From Pseudomonadota bacterium (GTDB lineage Bacteria > Pseudomonadota > Gammaproteobacteria > Xanthomonadales > Xanthomonadaceae), in assembly GCA_023386795.1 (NCBI GenBank), contig JAEWJB010000048.1, forward strand, positions 1-18,303: DNA of 18,303 nt, read 5' to 3'. The notes under the pieces were generated by a model. It was not told where the DNA came from and searched no databases. It saw only the letters and a list, made by a program, of their open reading frames with translations. Shown one piece after another: positions 1-7,144 of the stretch. The position numbers were made by a program, and so were the translations under genes. Numbering within the stretch: the stretch's first letter is position 1; each line of letters begins with the position of its first letter.

Positions 1-490
1 ACCAGAAGCCGATCAGCAGGTACGACACCAGGCCCACCGCTTCCCAGCCGAAGAACAGCTGCAGGAAGTTGTTGCTCATCACCAGGGTGAGCATCGAGAA
101 GGTGAACAGCGAGATGTAGCTGAAGAAGCGCTGGTAGCCCGGGTCATCGGCCATGTAGCCGATGGTGTAGATGTGGACCAGCAGCGAGACGAAGGTCACC
201 ACGACCATCATCATCGCGGTCAGCTTGTCGATCATGAAACCGACGTGCGCGCTGTACTGGCCCACTTCGAAGAAGGTGTACAGGTTCTGGTTGAACGGCG
301 CGGCGCCCTGCCCCACCAGCTGGTAAAGCACGAAGCACGACAGCGCGCAGCTGATGGCCACGCCGAGGATGGTGGCGAACTGGGCGCCCTTTCGTCCGAC
401 CTGCCGGCCGAACAGGCCGGCGATGATGCTGCCCACCAGCGGTGCGAGCACCACGGTGATGAGCAGGCCCTTGGAGAGTGTGATTTCCAT
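1..490 (-). CDS. nuoL: NADH-quinone oxidoreductase subunit L, N-terminal part (cut by window edge)
   Basis: This is an antiporter-like, proton-pumping membrane subunit of respiratory complex I. Only the first 163 codons are inside the window, and the gene runs off the left edge without a stop. The start is ATG at 490-488 (MEITLSKGLL...), 7 nt after the nuoK stop. A GAAGGG sequence overlapping the nuoK stop can serve as ribosome binding site. The visible protein is a series of hydrophobic segments (about residues 8-27, 40-60, 84-109, 122-145, 150-163). It contains the NuoL pattern GWEAVGLVSYLLIGFW at 148-163. Its glutamate, residue 150, corresponds by family knowledge to the conserved channel glutamate of TM5 (E144 in E. 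coli). The subunit sits at the far end of the membrane arm. It is the last nuo gene visible; nuoM and nuoN are expected further left but cannot be seen. Confidence 0.95.
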   Translation of the reverse strand, partial: MEITLSKGLLITVVLAPLVGSIIAGLFGRQVGRKGAQFATILGVAISCALSCFVLYQLVGQGAAPFNQNLYTFFEVGQYSAHVGFMIDKLTAMMMVVVTFVSLLVHIYTIGYMADDPGYQRFFSYISLFTFSMLTLVMSNNFLQLFFGWEAVGLVSYLLIGFW

Positions 491-497
491 CTTCGGG

Positions 498-803
498 TCA
501 GCCCTTCAGCGAATCGACTTCGGCCACATTGATCGTGCGGCGGGTGCGGAACAGGGTCACCAGGATGGCCAGGCCGATGGCGGCTTCGGCGGCGGCGACG
601 GTCAGGATGAAGAACACGAACAGCTGCCCCGCCGTGTCGCCGAGATGGCGCGAGAAGGCGATGAAGTTGATGTTCACCGAGAGCAGCAGCAGCTCGATGC
701 ACATCAGCAGCACGATGACGTTCTTTCGGTTGAGGAAGATGCCGGCGAGGCTGATGCAGAACAGCACCGCGCCCAGGCCCAGCAGGTGGCCGAGGGTGAT
801 CAC
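498..803 (-). CDS. nuoK: NADH-quinone oxidoreductase subunit K
   Basis: A small membrane subunit of complex I (homologue of mitochondrial ND4L), 101 residues, which is the normal length. It has three transmembrane segments (about residues 2-22, 28-50, 60-85). The two buried glutamates that carry the proton path in this family are present at E37 (in MCIELLLLSVN) and E73 (in TVAAAEAAIGLA). The start is GTG at 803-801, chosen because it overlaps the nuoJ stop as GTGA (800-803) and gives the family N-terminus MITLGHLLGLG. Translation is therefore probably coupled to nuoJ. nuoL follows after 7 nt. Nothing is unusual in the sequence. Confidence 0.97.
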   Translation of the reverse strand: MITLGHLLGLGAVLFCISLAGIFLNRKNVIVLLMCIELLLLSVNINFIAFSRHLGDTAGQLFVFFILTVAAAEAAIGLAILVTLFRTRRTINVAEVDSLKG

Positions 804-1456
804 GAATTTGCCTCCTGGGTGTTGCCGGCATCGCCCGGCGCCGGAGCAGCTGGCTTCACGGCGGCCATCTTGACCATGCGCAGGCGGTCACGCGACTTCA
901 CGCGGGTCTGTGCCGAGGGGTCCTGGGTCTTGACGCCGGTGCGCTTGCGCAGGGTCAGCATCACCGCGGCGATCACCGCCACGGTCAGGATGACGGCGGC
1001 GAACTCGAACGGCAGCAGGAACTCGGTGAACAGGCTGCGCGCCAGCCAGGTCAGGTTGGAGGTGTCGGCGGCCAGCGCGGCGGCGTTGTCGGCCGGCAGC
1101 GGAGCGGCGGTGCGCGACTTCACACCCACTAGCGCGAACATCTGCACCAGCATCACCACCGCGAAGAGGATGCCGACCGGCAGGTACCTCACCCAGCCCT
1201 CGCGCAGGCGGCTGGTGTCGATGTCCAGCATCATCACCACGAACAGGAACAGCACCATCACCGCACCGACGTAGACGAGCACCAGGGTGACACCGAGGAA
1301 CTCGGCGCCCACCAGCACCCACACGCAGGCGATGGAGAAGAACGTCAGGATCAGGCACAGCACCGCGTAGACGGGGTTGCGCACGCTGATCACCGAGGCG
1401 GCCGAGACCACCGCGATGGCCGAGAAGGCCCAGAAGAGAATATTGACCCAGTCCAT
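800..1456 (-). CDS. nuoJ: NADH-quinone oxidoreductase subunit J
   Basis: A membrane subunit of complex I (ND6 homologue), here 218 residues. Hydrophobic segments lie at about 4-24, 28-48, 53-77, 92-112 and 149-170. The family core with the pi-bulge TM3 is visible as AEFLGVTLVLVYVGAVMVLF at 51-70. A polar, Ala/Pro-rich cytoplasmic tail of about 48 residues follows the last helix. Two adjacent ATG codons exist (1459-1457 and 1456-1454). I chose the second because the GAGG at 1465-1462 sits 5 nt from it but only 2 nt from the first, and because MDWVN matches the start I recall for relatives. The gene overlaps nuoK by 4 nt. Upstream it is separated from the nuoI TAA by 52 nt, the widest junction in the operon, because of the early nuoI stop. 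The frame is open much further upstream, to 1801, but that part is only a shadow of nuoI. Confidence 0.95.
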   Translation of the reverse strand: MDWVNILFWAFSAIAVVSAASVISVRNPVYAVLCLILTFFSIACVWVLVGAEFLGVTLVLVYVGAVMVLFLFVVMMLDIDTSRLREGWVRYLPVGILFAVVMLVQMFALVGVKSRTAAPLPADNAAALAADTSNLTWLARSLFTEFLLPFEFAAVILTVAVIAAVMLTLRKRTGVKTQDPSAQTRVKSRDRLRMVKMAAVKPAAPAPGDAGNTQEANS

Positions 1457-1463
1457 CATGACC

Positions 1464-1508
1464 TCAGCGGAAGGCGGCGTCGGCGGCGCGGCGCGCGGCG
1501 CTCTCGGA
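1464..1508 (-). other. Residual coding tail of nuoI after the TAA
   Basis: Fourteen sense codons plus TGA follow the nuoI TAA in the same frame and read SESAARRAADAAFR. All 14 third positions are G or C, as in the flanking genes. The last nine residues, RRAADAAFR, match the C-terminus I recall for Xanthomonas NuoI. The second stop lies 4 nt before the first nuoJ ATG, the tight spacing typical of this operon. The stretch is seen directly; its interpretation as a formerly translated (or read-through) C-terminus is inference. Confidence 0.75.
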
Positions 1509-1952
1509 TTAGAGACGGTCGCCGATCGCCAGCAGCTGCGGCTTGGTGACGATGTTCTCGCCACGGTTCTCGAAGTGGTATTCGAGGATGTGGGTTTCCA
1601 CGATCGAGTCGACCGGGCAGCTCTCTTCGCAGAACCCGCAGAAGATGCACTTGAACAGGTCGATGTCATAGCGCGTGGTGCGGCGGGTGCCGTCCTCGCG
1701 CTTGGCCGAGTCGATGGTGATGGCCAGCGCCGGGCACACCGCCTCGCACAGCTTGCAGGCGATGCAGCGCTCTTCCCCGTTCGGGTAGCGGCGCAGCGCA
1801 TGCAGGCCGCGGAAACGCGGCGACTGCGGGAACTTCTCCATCGGGTAGATGACGGTGTACTTCGGCTTGAAGGTGTACTTCAGCGTCAGCCACAAGCCGC
1901 TGAGCAGCTCGAGGAGCAGCAGGCTCTTGAAGTAATGGGTGATCTTGTTCAT
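1509..1952 (-). CDS. nuoI: NADH-quinone oxidoreductase subunit I, with early stop relative to family
   Basis: An 8Fe-ferredoxin-like subunit that passes electrons between NuoG and NuoB in the peripheral arm of complex I. It has an N-terminal amphipathic/hydrophobic stretch (residues 7-25) followed by two complete 4Fe-4S motifs: C63-C66-C69 with C73, and C102-C105-C108 with C112. The start is ATG at 1952-1950, 3 nt after the nuoH stop. The frame ends at TAA (1511-1509) after ...LLAIGDRL, giving 147 residues. From memory, Xanthomonas NuoI is 162 residues and ends GDRLEAEIAERRAADAAFR. Here the bases after TAA, read in the same frame, give SESAARRAADAAFR and then TGA at 1466-1464. Everything needed for the two clusters lies before the stop, so the short protein may well work. 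See the findings for the possible nonsense mutation. Confidence 0.93.
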   Translation of the reverse strand: MNKITHYFKSLLLLELLSGLWLTLKYTFKPKYTVIYPMEKFPQSPRFRGLHALRRYPNGEERCIACKLCEAVCPALAITIDSAKREDGTRRTTRYDIDLFKCIFCGFCEESCPVDSIVETHILEYHFENRGENIVTKPQLLAIGDRL

Positions 1953-1955
1953 CGA

Positions 1956-3053
1956 TTACACGCCCTTCTGGATCACGCCGTAGAACACCATCAATGCCGT
2001 CACCGCGATCCAGACGATGGTCAGCGGAATGAAGATCTTCCAGCCCAGGCGCATGATCTGGTCGTACCGGTAGCGCGGGAAGGACGCGCGGAACCAGATG
2101 TAGGCGCTGGCGAAGAAGAACACCTTGATGAACAGCCACGGCCAGCCGCCCAGCCAGATCCAGTCCACTAGCGGCGAGACGCTGCCCGGATTGACCCAGC
2201 CCTGGATCGGGCTCAGCCAGCCGCCGAGGAAGAAGATCGAGATCAGGAAGCTGACCAGGATCATGTTGGCGTACTCGGCCAGGAAGAACAGCGCGAAGGC
2301 GCCGCCCGAGTACTCCACCATGTGGCCGGCGACGATTTCCGACTCGCCTTCCACCACGTCGAACGGCGCGCGGTTGGTCTCGGCCACGCCGGACACCCAG
2401 TACACGACGAACAGCGGGAACAGCGGGATCAGGAACCAGTCGAAGAAGCCGGAGTTGCCGCCCTGGGCTTCGACGATCGCCGTGAGGTTCACGCTCTGCG
2501 CGGCGATCATCACGCCGACCAGCGCGAAGCCCATCGCGATTTCGTAGCTCACCACCTGCGCGGCCGAACGCATCGCGCCGAGGAAGGCGTACTTCGAGTT
2601 CGACGCCCAGCCGGCGAGGATGATGCCGTACACGCCCAGCGAGGTCATCGCCAGCAGGTACAGCAGGCCGACATTGGCGTTGGACAGCACGATCTTGGCG
2701 TCGAACGGCACCACCGACCAGGCCGCGAAGGCCGGGGCGAGCACGATCAACGGGGCGATCACGTACAGCGCCTTGTGCGCGCTGGACGGCTGGATGATTT
2801 CCTTGGTGAGCAGCTTGAAGACGTCGGCGAAGGCCTGCAGCAGGCCACCCAGGCCGACGTAGCTCGGCCCGTGGCGCACGTGCATCCAGCCGATCAGCTT
2901 GCGCTCCCACACCACGTAGAACGCCACCGCGGTGATGACCGGCACCGCGATCACCAGGATCTTGGCGATGATCCACAGCACCACGCCGATGTCGCCCAGG
3001 CCCAGCAGCCACTGGTGCAGGGGATCGACCAGGTTCAACAGCATCTCGTTCAT
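1956..3053 (-). CDS. nuoH: NADH-quinone oxidoreductase subunit H
   Basis: The membrane subunit (ND1 homologue) that joins the peripheral and membrane arms of complex I and helps form the quinone chamber. It is 365 residues, normal for the family, with about eight hydrophobic helices beginning near residues 22-48. Family motifs are clear: ERKLIGWMHVRHGPSYVG at 50-67, followed by the QAFADVFKLLTKE loop at 73-85. GWASNSKYAFLGAMRSAAQ begins at residue 148, and the acidic loop APFDVVEGESEIVAG lies near the middle of the protein. The start is ATG at 3053-3051, overlapping the nuoG TGA as ATGA (3050-3053). nuoI follows after only 3 nt. Confidence 0.98.
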   Translation of the reverse strand: MNEMLLNLVDPLHQWLLGLGDIGVVLWIIAKILVIAVPVITAVAFYVVWERKLIGWMHVRHGPSYVGLGGLLQAFADVFKLLTKEIIQPSSAHKALYVIAPLIVLAPAFAAWSVVPFDAKIVLSNANVGLLYLLAMTSLGVYGIILAGWASNSKYAFLGAMRSAAQVVSYEIAMGFALVGVMIAAQSVNLTAIVEAQGGNSGFFDWFLIPLFPLFVVYWVSGVAETNRAPFDVVEGESEIVAGHMVEYSGGAFALFFLAEYANMILVSFLISIFFLGGWLSPIQGWVNPGSVSPLVDWIWLGGWPWLFIKVFFFASAYIWFRASFPRYRYDQIMRLGWKIFIPLTIVWIAVTALMVFYGVIQKGV

Positions 3054-5284
3054 GCAGCCACCACCGTTACGCGACCGGCGCCGAGCGGCGCGGTTGCGCC
3101 ATGGCCGGATTCAATCCACACCGTGCCCGCGGCAACCCGCTTGTCCAGCACCACCGGCAGCGTCGCCTTGCCGGCGGCGGTACCGACCTTGACCATCTGG
3201 CCTTCGGCGACCTGCAGCTGCGCGGCGGCTTCCGGGCTCATCACCACGGCCGGAGCCAGGTTGAGCGGATGCGCCTGCAGCGCGGCGGCGCGGCGAACCA
3301 CCGCGTCGGTGCGATAGATCGCGGCGGTCGCGGCCACTTCCAGGCCCTCGCCCGCCACCGTCGGCTGCGCCGAAGCGCTCGGGGTGACGTTGCGGCCCTG
3401 CATGCCGGCGCGCAGGCCGGCCAGGTCGATGAACTCGAAGCCCGCCAGGCCCAGCTCGCCGCCCAGCGCACGCAGCACGCGCCAGCCCTCGCGGGCGTCC
3501 ACCGGCAGCTTGCCGCCGGCCTTGGCCTTCTGCACGCGGCCGTCTAGGTTGGTCAGCGTCGCTTCGATTTCCGGCAGCGCGCCGATCGGCAGGATGACGT
3601 CGGCGACATCGCGGGTCGAGGCGCAGGCGAACTGGCTGAAAGCCACCACCTGGGCACCATGCAGCGCGGCACGCGCGGCCGGGGCGTCGGCGAAGTCCAG
3701 GCCCGGCTCAATGCCGTAGATCACGTAGGCCGAACGCGGCTGCGCCAGCATCGCACCGGCATCGCGCGCGGTGGGCAGCACGCCCTGCGCGACCAGGCCG
3801 ACGGCGTTGGCACCCTGCGGGATGCGGCACACCGCTGCGCCCGTGGCGCCAGCGAAATCACGCAGCGCAGCGCGCAGCGAGGCGGCCTGCGGGTGGTTCT
3901 CGACCAGCCCGCCGACGATCACCACGGCGCGCGAGGCGCCCTTGACCGCATCGCGCAGCGCGGCGTCGGAGAGCGCCGAGGCGATCTGCGAGGGGGCCAC
4001 GACCTGCTTGCCGGCCAGCTTGAAGGTGAAGTCGAAATCGACCGGGTTGACCGCGTGGATCTTCGTGCCGTTGGCCACCTGCGCCTTGCGCAGGCGGGCG
4101 TGCAGCAGCGGCAGCTCGTGGCGGACGTTGCTGCCGACGATCACCACCACGTCGGCCTGTTCGATCTCGGCCAGCGGCACGGCGAACGGTTCGGCGACGG
4201 CGGCGTCGGAGAAATCGCGGTTGAAGATGCGGTGGTCGAGGTTGCCGGTGCCCAGGCCCGAGGCCAGGCGCGCGAGCAGCTCGCCCTCCTCGTTGGAGGT
4301 GGCCGGGTGGACCAGCACGCCGAGGTTGTCACCCGACTGCGCCTTGAGGATCGCGGCGGCGGCGGACAGGCCTTCGGCCCAGCTCACTTCCACCCATTCG
4401 CCGTTGACCTTCTTCAGCGGCTTGACCGCGCGGTCGGCGCTGTACAGGCCCTGGTGCGAGTAGCGGTCGCGGTCCGACAGCCAGCACTCGTTGACCAGTT
4501 CGTTGTCGCGCGGCACGGTGCGCAGCACTTCGCCGCGACGCACGTGCAGGAACAGGTTCGAACCCATCGCGTCGTGATAGCCCAGCGACTCGCGCGCGGC
4601 CAGCTCCCACGGACGGGCGCGGAACTGGAACACCTTGTTGGTCAGCGCGCCCACCGGGCACACGTCGATGACGTTGCCGGAGATCTCGGTGGTCAGCGGC
4701 TTGCCGTCGTAGGTGCCGATCTGCAGGTTCTCGCCACGGTACATGCCGCCCAGCTCATAGGTGCCGGCGACGTCCGCGGTGAAGCGCACGCAGCGCGTGC
4801 ACTGGATGCAGCGGGTCATCTCGGTGGCGACCAGCGGGCCGATGTCCTCGTCGGGCACCACGCGCTTGCGCTCGTTGAAGCGGCTCACCGAACGGCCATA
4901 GCCGAGCGAGACGTCCTGCAGCTCGCACTCGCCGCCCTGGTCGCAGATCGGGCAATCCAGCGGGTGGTTGATCAGCAGGAACTCCATCACGCTGCGCTGG
5001 AACTTCAGCGCCTTCTCGCTGCGCGTGGCGACCTTCATGCCGTCCATCACCGGGGTGGCGCAGGCAGGCGCCGGCTTCGGCGACTTCTCCACGTCCACCA
5101 GGCACATGCGGCAATTGGCGGCGATCGGCAGCTTCTCGTGGTAGCAGAAACGCGGGATCGGGATGCCGGCCTTGTCGGCGGCCTGGATGATCATCGAGCC
5201 CTTGGGCACGACGAGGCTCTGGCCGTCGATCTCGACGGTGACGTGATCCGGCGGAACGTTCGGATTTACCGGCTGTGCGCTCAC
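3050..5284 (-). CDS. nuoG: NADH-quinone oxidoreductase subunit G
   Basis: The large Fe-S subunit of the complex I peripheral arm, 744 residues. In order it has an N-terminal 2Fe-2S ferredoxin domain (C47, C58, C61, C75), the His/Cys3 4Fe-4S site (H107, C111, C114, C120) and a second 4Fe-4S site (C159, C162, C165, C209). A long molybdopterin-oxidoreductase-like domain that no longer needs a cofactor fills the rest. The extra CxxCxxxC motif of the N7 cluster, found in E. coli and Thermus NuoG just after this region, is not visible after residue 209. The C-terminal third (from about 480) is Ala-rich and more variable. The start is GTG at 5284-5282, overlapping the nuoF TGA as GTGA, and gives MSAQPVNPNVPPD. 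The stop overlaps the nuoH start. Confidence 0.97.
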   Translation of the reverse strand: MSAQPVNPNVPPDHVTVEIDGQSLVVPKGSMIIQAADKAGIPIPRFCYHEKLPIAANCRMCLVDVEKSPKPAPACATPVMDGMKVATRSEKALKFQRSVMEFLLINHPLDCPICDQGGECELQDVSLGYGRSVSRFNERKRVVPDEDIGPLVATEMTRCIQCTRCVRFTADVAGTYELGGMYRGENLQIGTYDGKPLTTEISGNVIDVCPVGALTNKVFQFRARPWELAARESLGYHDAMGSNLFLHVRRGEVLRTVPRDNELVNECWLSDRDRYSHQGLYSADRAVKPLKKVNGEWVEVSWAEGLSAAAAILKAQSGDNLGVLVHPATSNEEGELLARLASGLGTGNLDHRIFNRDFSDAAVAEPFAVPLAEIEQADVVVIVGSNVRHELPLLHARLRKAQVANGTKIHAVNPVDFDFTFKLAGKQVVAPSQIASALSDAALRDAVKGASRAVVIVGGLVENHPQAASLRAALRDFAGATGAAVCRIPQGANAVGLVAQGVLPTARDAGAMLAQPRSAYVIYGIEPGLDFADAPAARAALHGAQVVAFSQFACASTRDVADVILPIGALPEIEATLTNLDGRVQKAKAGGKLPVDAREGWRVLRALGGELGLAGFEFIDLAGLRAGMQGRNVTPSASAQPTVAGEGLEVAATAAIYRTDAVVRRAAALQAHPLNLAPAVVMSPEAAAQLQVAEGQMVKVGTAAGKATLPVVLDKRVAAGTVWIESGHGATAPLGAGRVTVVAA

Positions 5285-6612
5285 GCAGCCACTCCCATTT
5301 GCTCGTCGACGATCGAGCGACCGTTGACGATGTAGTACTCGAATTCATCCCAGAACTGGCGCAGGAAGCCCTGGATCGGCCAGGCCGCGGCTTCGCCGAA
5401 CGCGCAGATGGTGTGGCCCTCGATCTGGCCGGCCACCGCCTTCAGCTGGTGCAGGTCTTCCATGGTCGCCTTGCCGGCCACGATGCGCTCCAGCACCCGG
5501 TGCATCCAGCCGGTGCCTTCGCGGCACGGGGTGCACTGGCCGCACGACTCCTTGTGGAAGAACTGCGAGATGCGGCAGGCGAAACGCACGCAGCACACGC
5601 TGTCGTCCAGCACCACGATGGCGCCCGACCCCAGGCCGGTGCCCAGGGCGCGCAGGGTGTCGTAGTCCATCTGCAGGCCGGCCAGCTGGTCGGCCTTCAG
5701 CACCGGCATCGACACGCCGCCCGGAACCGCCGCCTTCAGCTTGCGGCCCGGCTTCAGCCCACCGGCCATCTCCAGCAGCTCGTCGAAGGTGGTGCCCAGC
5801 GGCACCTCGAAGTTGCCGCCCTTCTGCACGCAGCCGGAGACCGAGAAGATCTTCGGGCCACCGTTGGCGGTCTTGCTCAGGCCCTTGAACCACTCGGCGC
5901 CGTTGCGGATGATCGCCGGCACCGAGGCATAGGTCTCGGTGTTGTTGATCGTCGACGGCTTGCCGTACAGGCCGAAGTTGGCCGGGAACGGCGGCTTGTA
6001 GCGCGGCTGGCCCTTCTTGCCTTCCAGCGACTCCATCAGCGCGGTTTCTTCGCCGCAGATGTAGGCGCCGGCGCCCAGCGCGCCGTAGATGTCGATGTCC
6101 ACGCCCGAGCCCAGCACGTTCTTGCCCAGCCAGCCGTTCGCGTACGCGTCGGCCAGGGCCTGCTCGAAGTGCTCGAACGGCTCGTGGTGGAACTCGCCGC
6201 GCAGGTAGTTGTAGCCCACGGTCGAGCCGGTGGCGTAGCAGGCGATCGCCATGCCCTCCACCACCGAATGCGGGTTGTAGCGCAGGATGTCACGGTCCTT
6301 GCAGGTGCCCGGCTCGGATTCGTCCGAGTTGCAGAGGATGTACTTCTGCATGTCGCCCTTGGGCATGAAGGACCACTTCAGGCCGGTCGGGAAGCCCGCG
6401 CCGCCGCGGCCGCGAAGGCCGGACTGCTTGACCATCTCGATGACGTCGGCCGGCGCGATCTTCTCTTCGAGGATCTTGCGCAGCGCGGCGTAGCCACCGG
6501 TCTTGAGGTAGTTCTCGTAGGACCAGGGCGTGTCGTAATGCAGCGTGGTCAGGCAGACCTGGTGCGGCAACGGCGCCGGACCGACCGGACCCTTGGATTC
6601 GTGGTGTGCCAT
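5281..6612 (-). CDS. nuoF: NADH-quinone oxidoreductase subunit F (NADH/FMN-binding)
   Basis: The 51-kDa-type subunit that oxidises NADH through FMN and hands electrons to the Fe-S chain; it is cytoplasmic. The protein is 443 residues. Visible motifs are the glycine-rich loop GRGGAGFPTG (68-77), the second nucleotide-binding motif GAGAYICGEETAL (180-192), and the N3 4Fe-4S site ESCGQCTPCREG (355-366). The N3 ligands are C357, C360 and C363, with the fourth at C403 in TICAFGEAA. The start is ATG at 6612-6610 (MAHHESKGP), 4 nt after the nuoE stop. The stop overlaps the GTG start of nuoG. All catalytic features are intact. Confidence 0.98.
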   Translation of the reverse strand: MAHHESKGPVGPAPLPHQVCLTTLHYDTPWSYENYLKTGGYAALRKILEEKIAPADVIEMVKQSGLRGRGGAGFPTGLKWSFMPKGDMQKYILCNSDESEPGTCKDRDILRYNPHSVVEGMAIACYATGSTVGYNYLRGEFHHEPFEHFEQALADAYANGWLGKNVLGSGVDIDIYGALGAGAYICGEETALMESLEGKKGQPRYKPPFPANFGLYGKPSTINNTETYASVPAIIRNGAEWFKGLSKTANGGPKIFSVSGCVQKGGNFEVPLGTTFDELLEMAGGLKPGRKLKAAVPGGVSMPVLKADQLAGLQMDYDTLRALGTGLGSGAIVVLDDSVCCVRFACRISQFFHKESCGQCTPCREGTGWMHRVLERIVAGKATMEDLHQLKAVAGQIEGHTICAFGEAAAWPIQGFLRQFWDEFEYYIVNGRSIVDEQMGVAA

Positions 6613-6616
6613 GCGC

Positions 6617-7144
6617 TTACTCCAGCCCGTCCAGGAGTTCGTCGACCTTCTGCTTGGTCAGACGCTCGTGGTAGTGGCCATTGATGACCATCATGGGTGC
6701 ACCGGCACAACCGGCCAGGCACTCTTCCTCGCGCTTGAGGTAGACGCGGCCGTCGGCGGTGGACTGGCCCAGCTTGCAGCCGAGCTTCTTCTCGGCGTGC
6801 GCGACCAGGTCCTCGGCGCCGTTGAGCCAGCAGCTGATGTTGGTGCAGAACGCGACGTTGTTGCGGCCGACCTTCTCGGTCTCGAACATCGAGTAGAAGC
6901 TCGCCACCTCGTAGGCCCACACCGGCGGCAGGTCCAGGTACTTGGCAACGCCGGCGATGAGTTCGTCGGTCAGCCAGCCCTCGTTCTGCTCCTGCGCGGC
7001 ATGCAGCCCCTGCAGCACCGCCGAACGCTTGCGGTCCGGCGGGAACTTGGAGAGCCAATGATCGATGTGAGCGCGCGTCTTGTCGCTCAGCACCACCAGC
7101 GGATCGACGTCGCGCGCCGCTTCGAAATTGCCCGTCGCCTTCAT
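6617..7144 (-). CDS. nuoE: NADH-quinone oxidoreductase subunit E
   Basis: The 24-kDa-type thioredoxin-fold subunit of the NADH dehydrogenase module, 175 residues. It carries the N1a 2Fe-2S cluster, and all four ligands are present: C100 and C105 (CTNISC) and C142 and C146 (CLAGC). This is the usual CX4C...CX3C pattern. An N-terminal helical domain (about 20-75) precedes the cluster domain. The start is ATG at 7144-7142, overlapping the nuoD stop as ATGA (7141-7144). It is followed after 4 nt by nuoF, its direct partner in the NADH-oxidising module. Confidence 0.97.
   Translation of the reverse strand: MKATGNFEAARDVDPLVVLSDKTRAHIDHWLSKFPPDRKRSAVLQGLHAAQEQNEGWLTDELIAGVAKYLDLPPVWAYEVASFYSMFETEKVGRNNVAFCTNISCWLNGAEDLVAHAEKKLGCKLGQSTADGRVYLKREEECLAGCAGAPMMVINGHYHERLTKQKVDELLDGLE

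Noticed and set aside
1457..1801. Upstream extension of the nuoJ frame through nuoI
   Set aside because: It is Arg/Ser/Ala-rich shadow sequence of nuoI; the real protein begins with the membrane segment at MDWVN.
3659..5335. 558-codon open frame on the plus strand opposite nuoG
   Set aside because: It lies wholly antisense to a clearly conserved gene, is rich in Arg/His/Ala/Gly as expected from high-GC antisense frames, and shows no domain.
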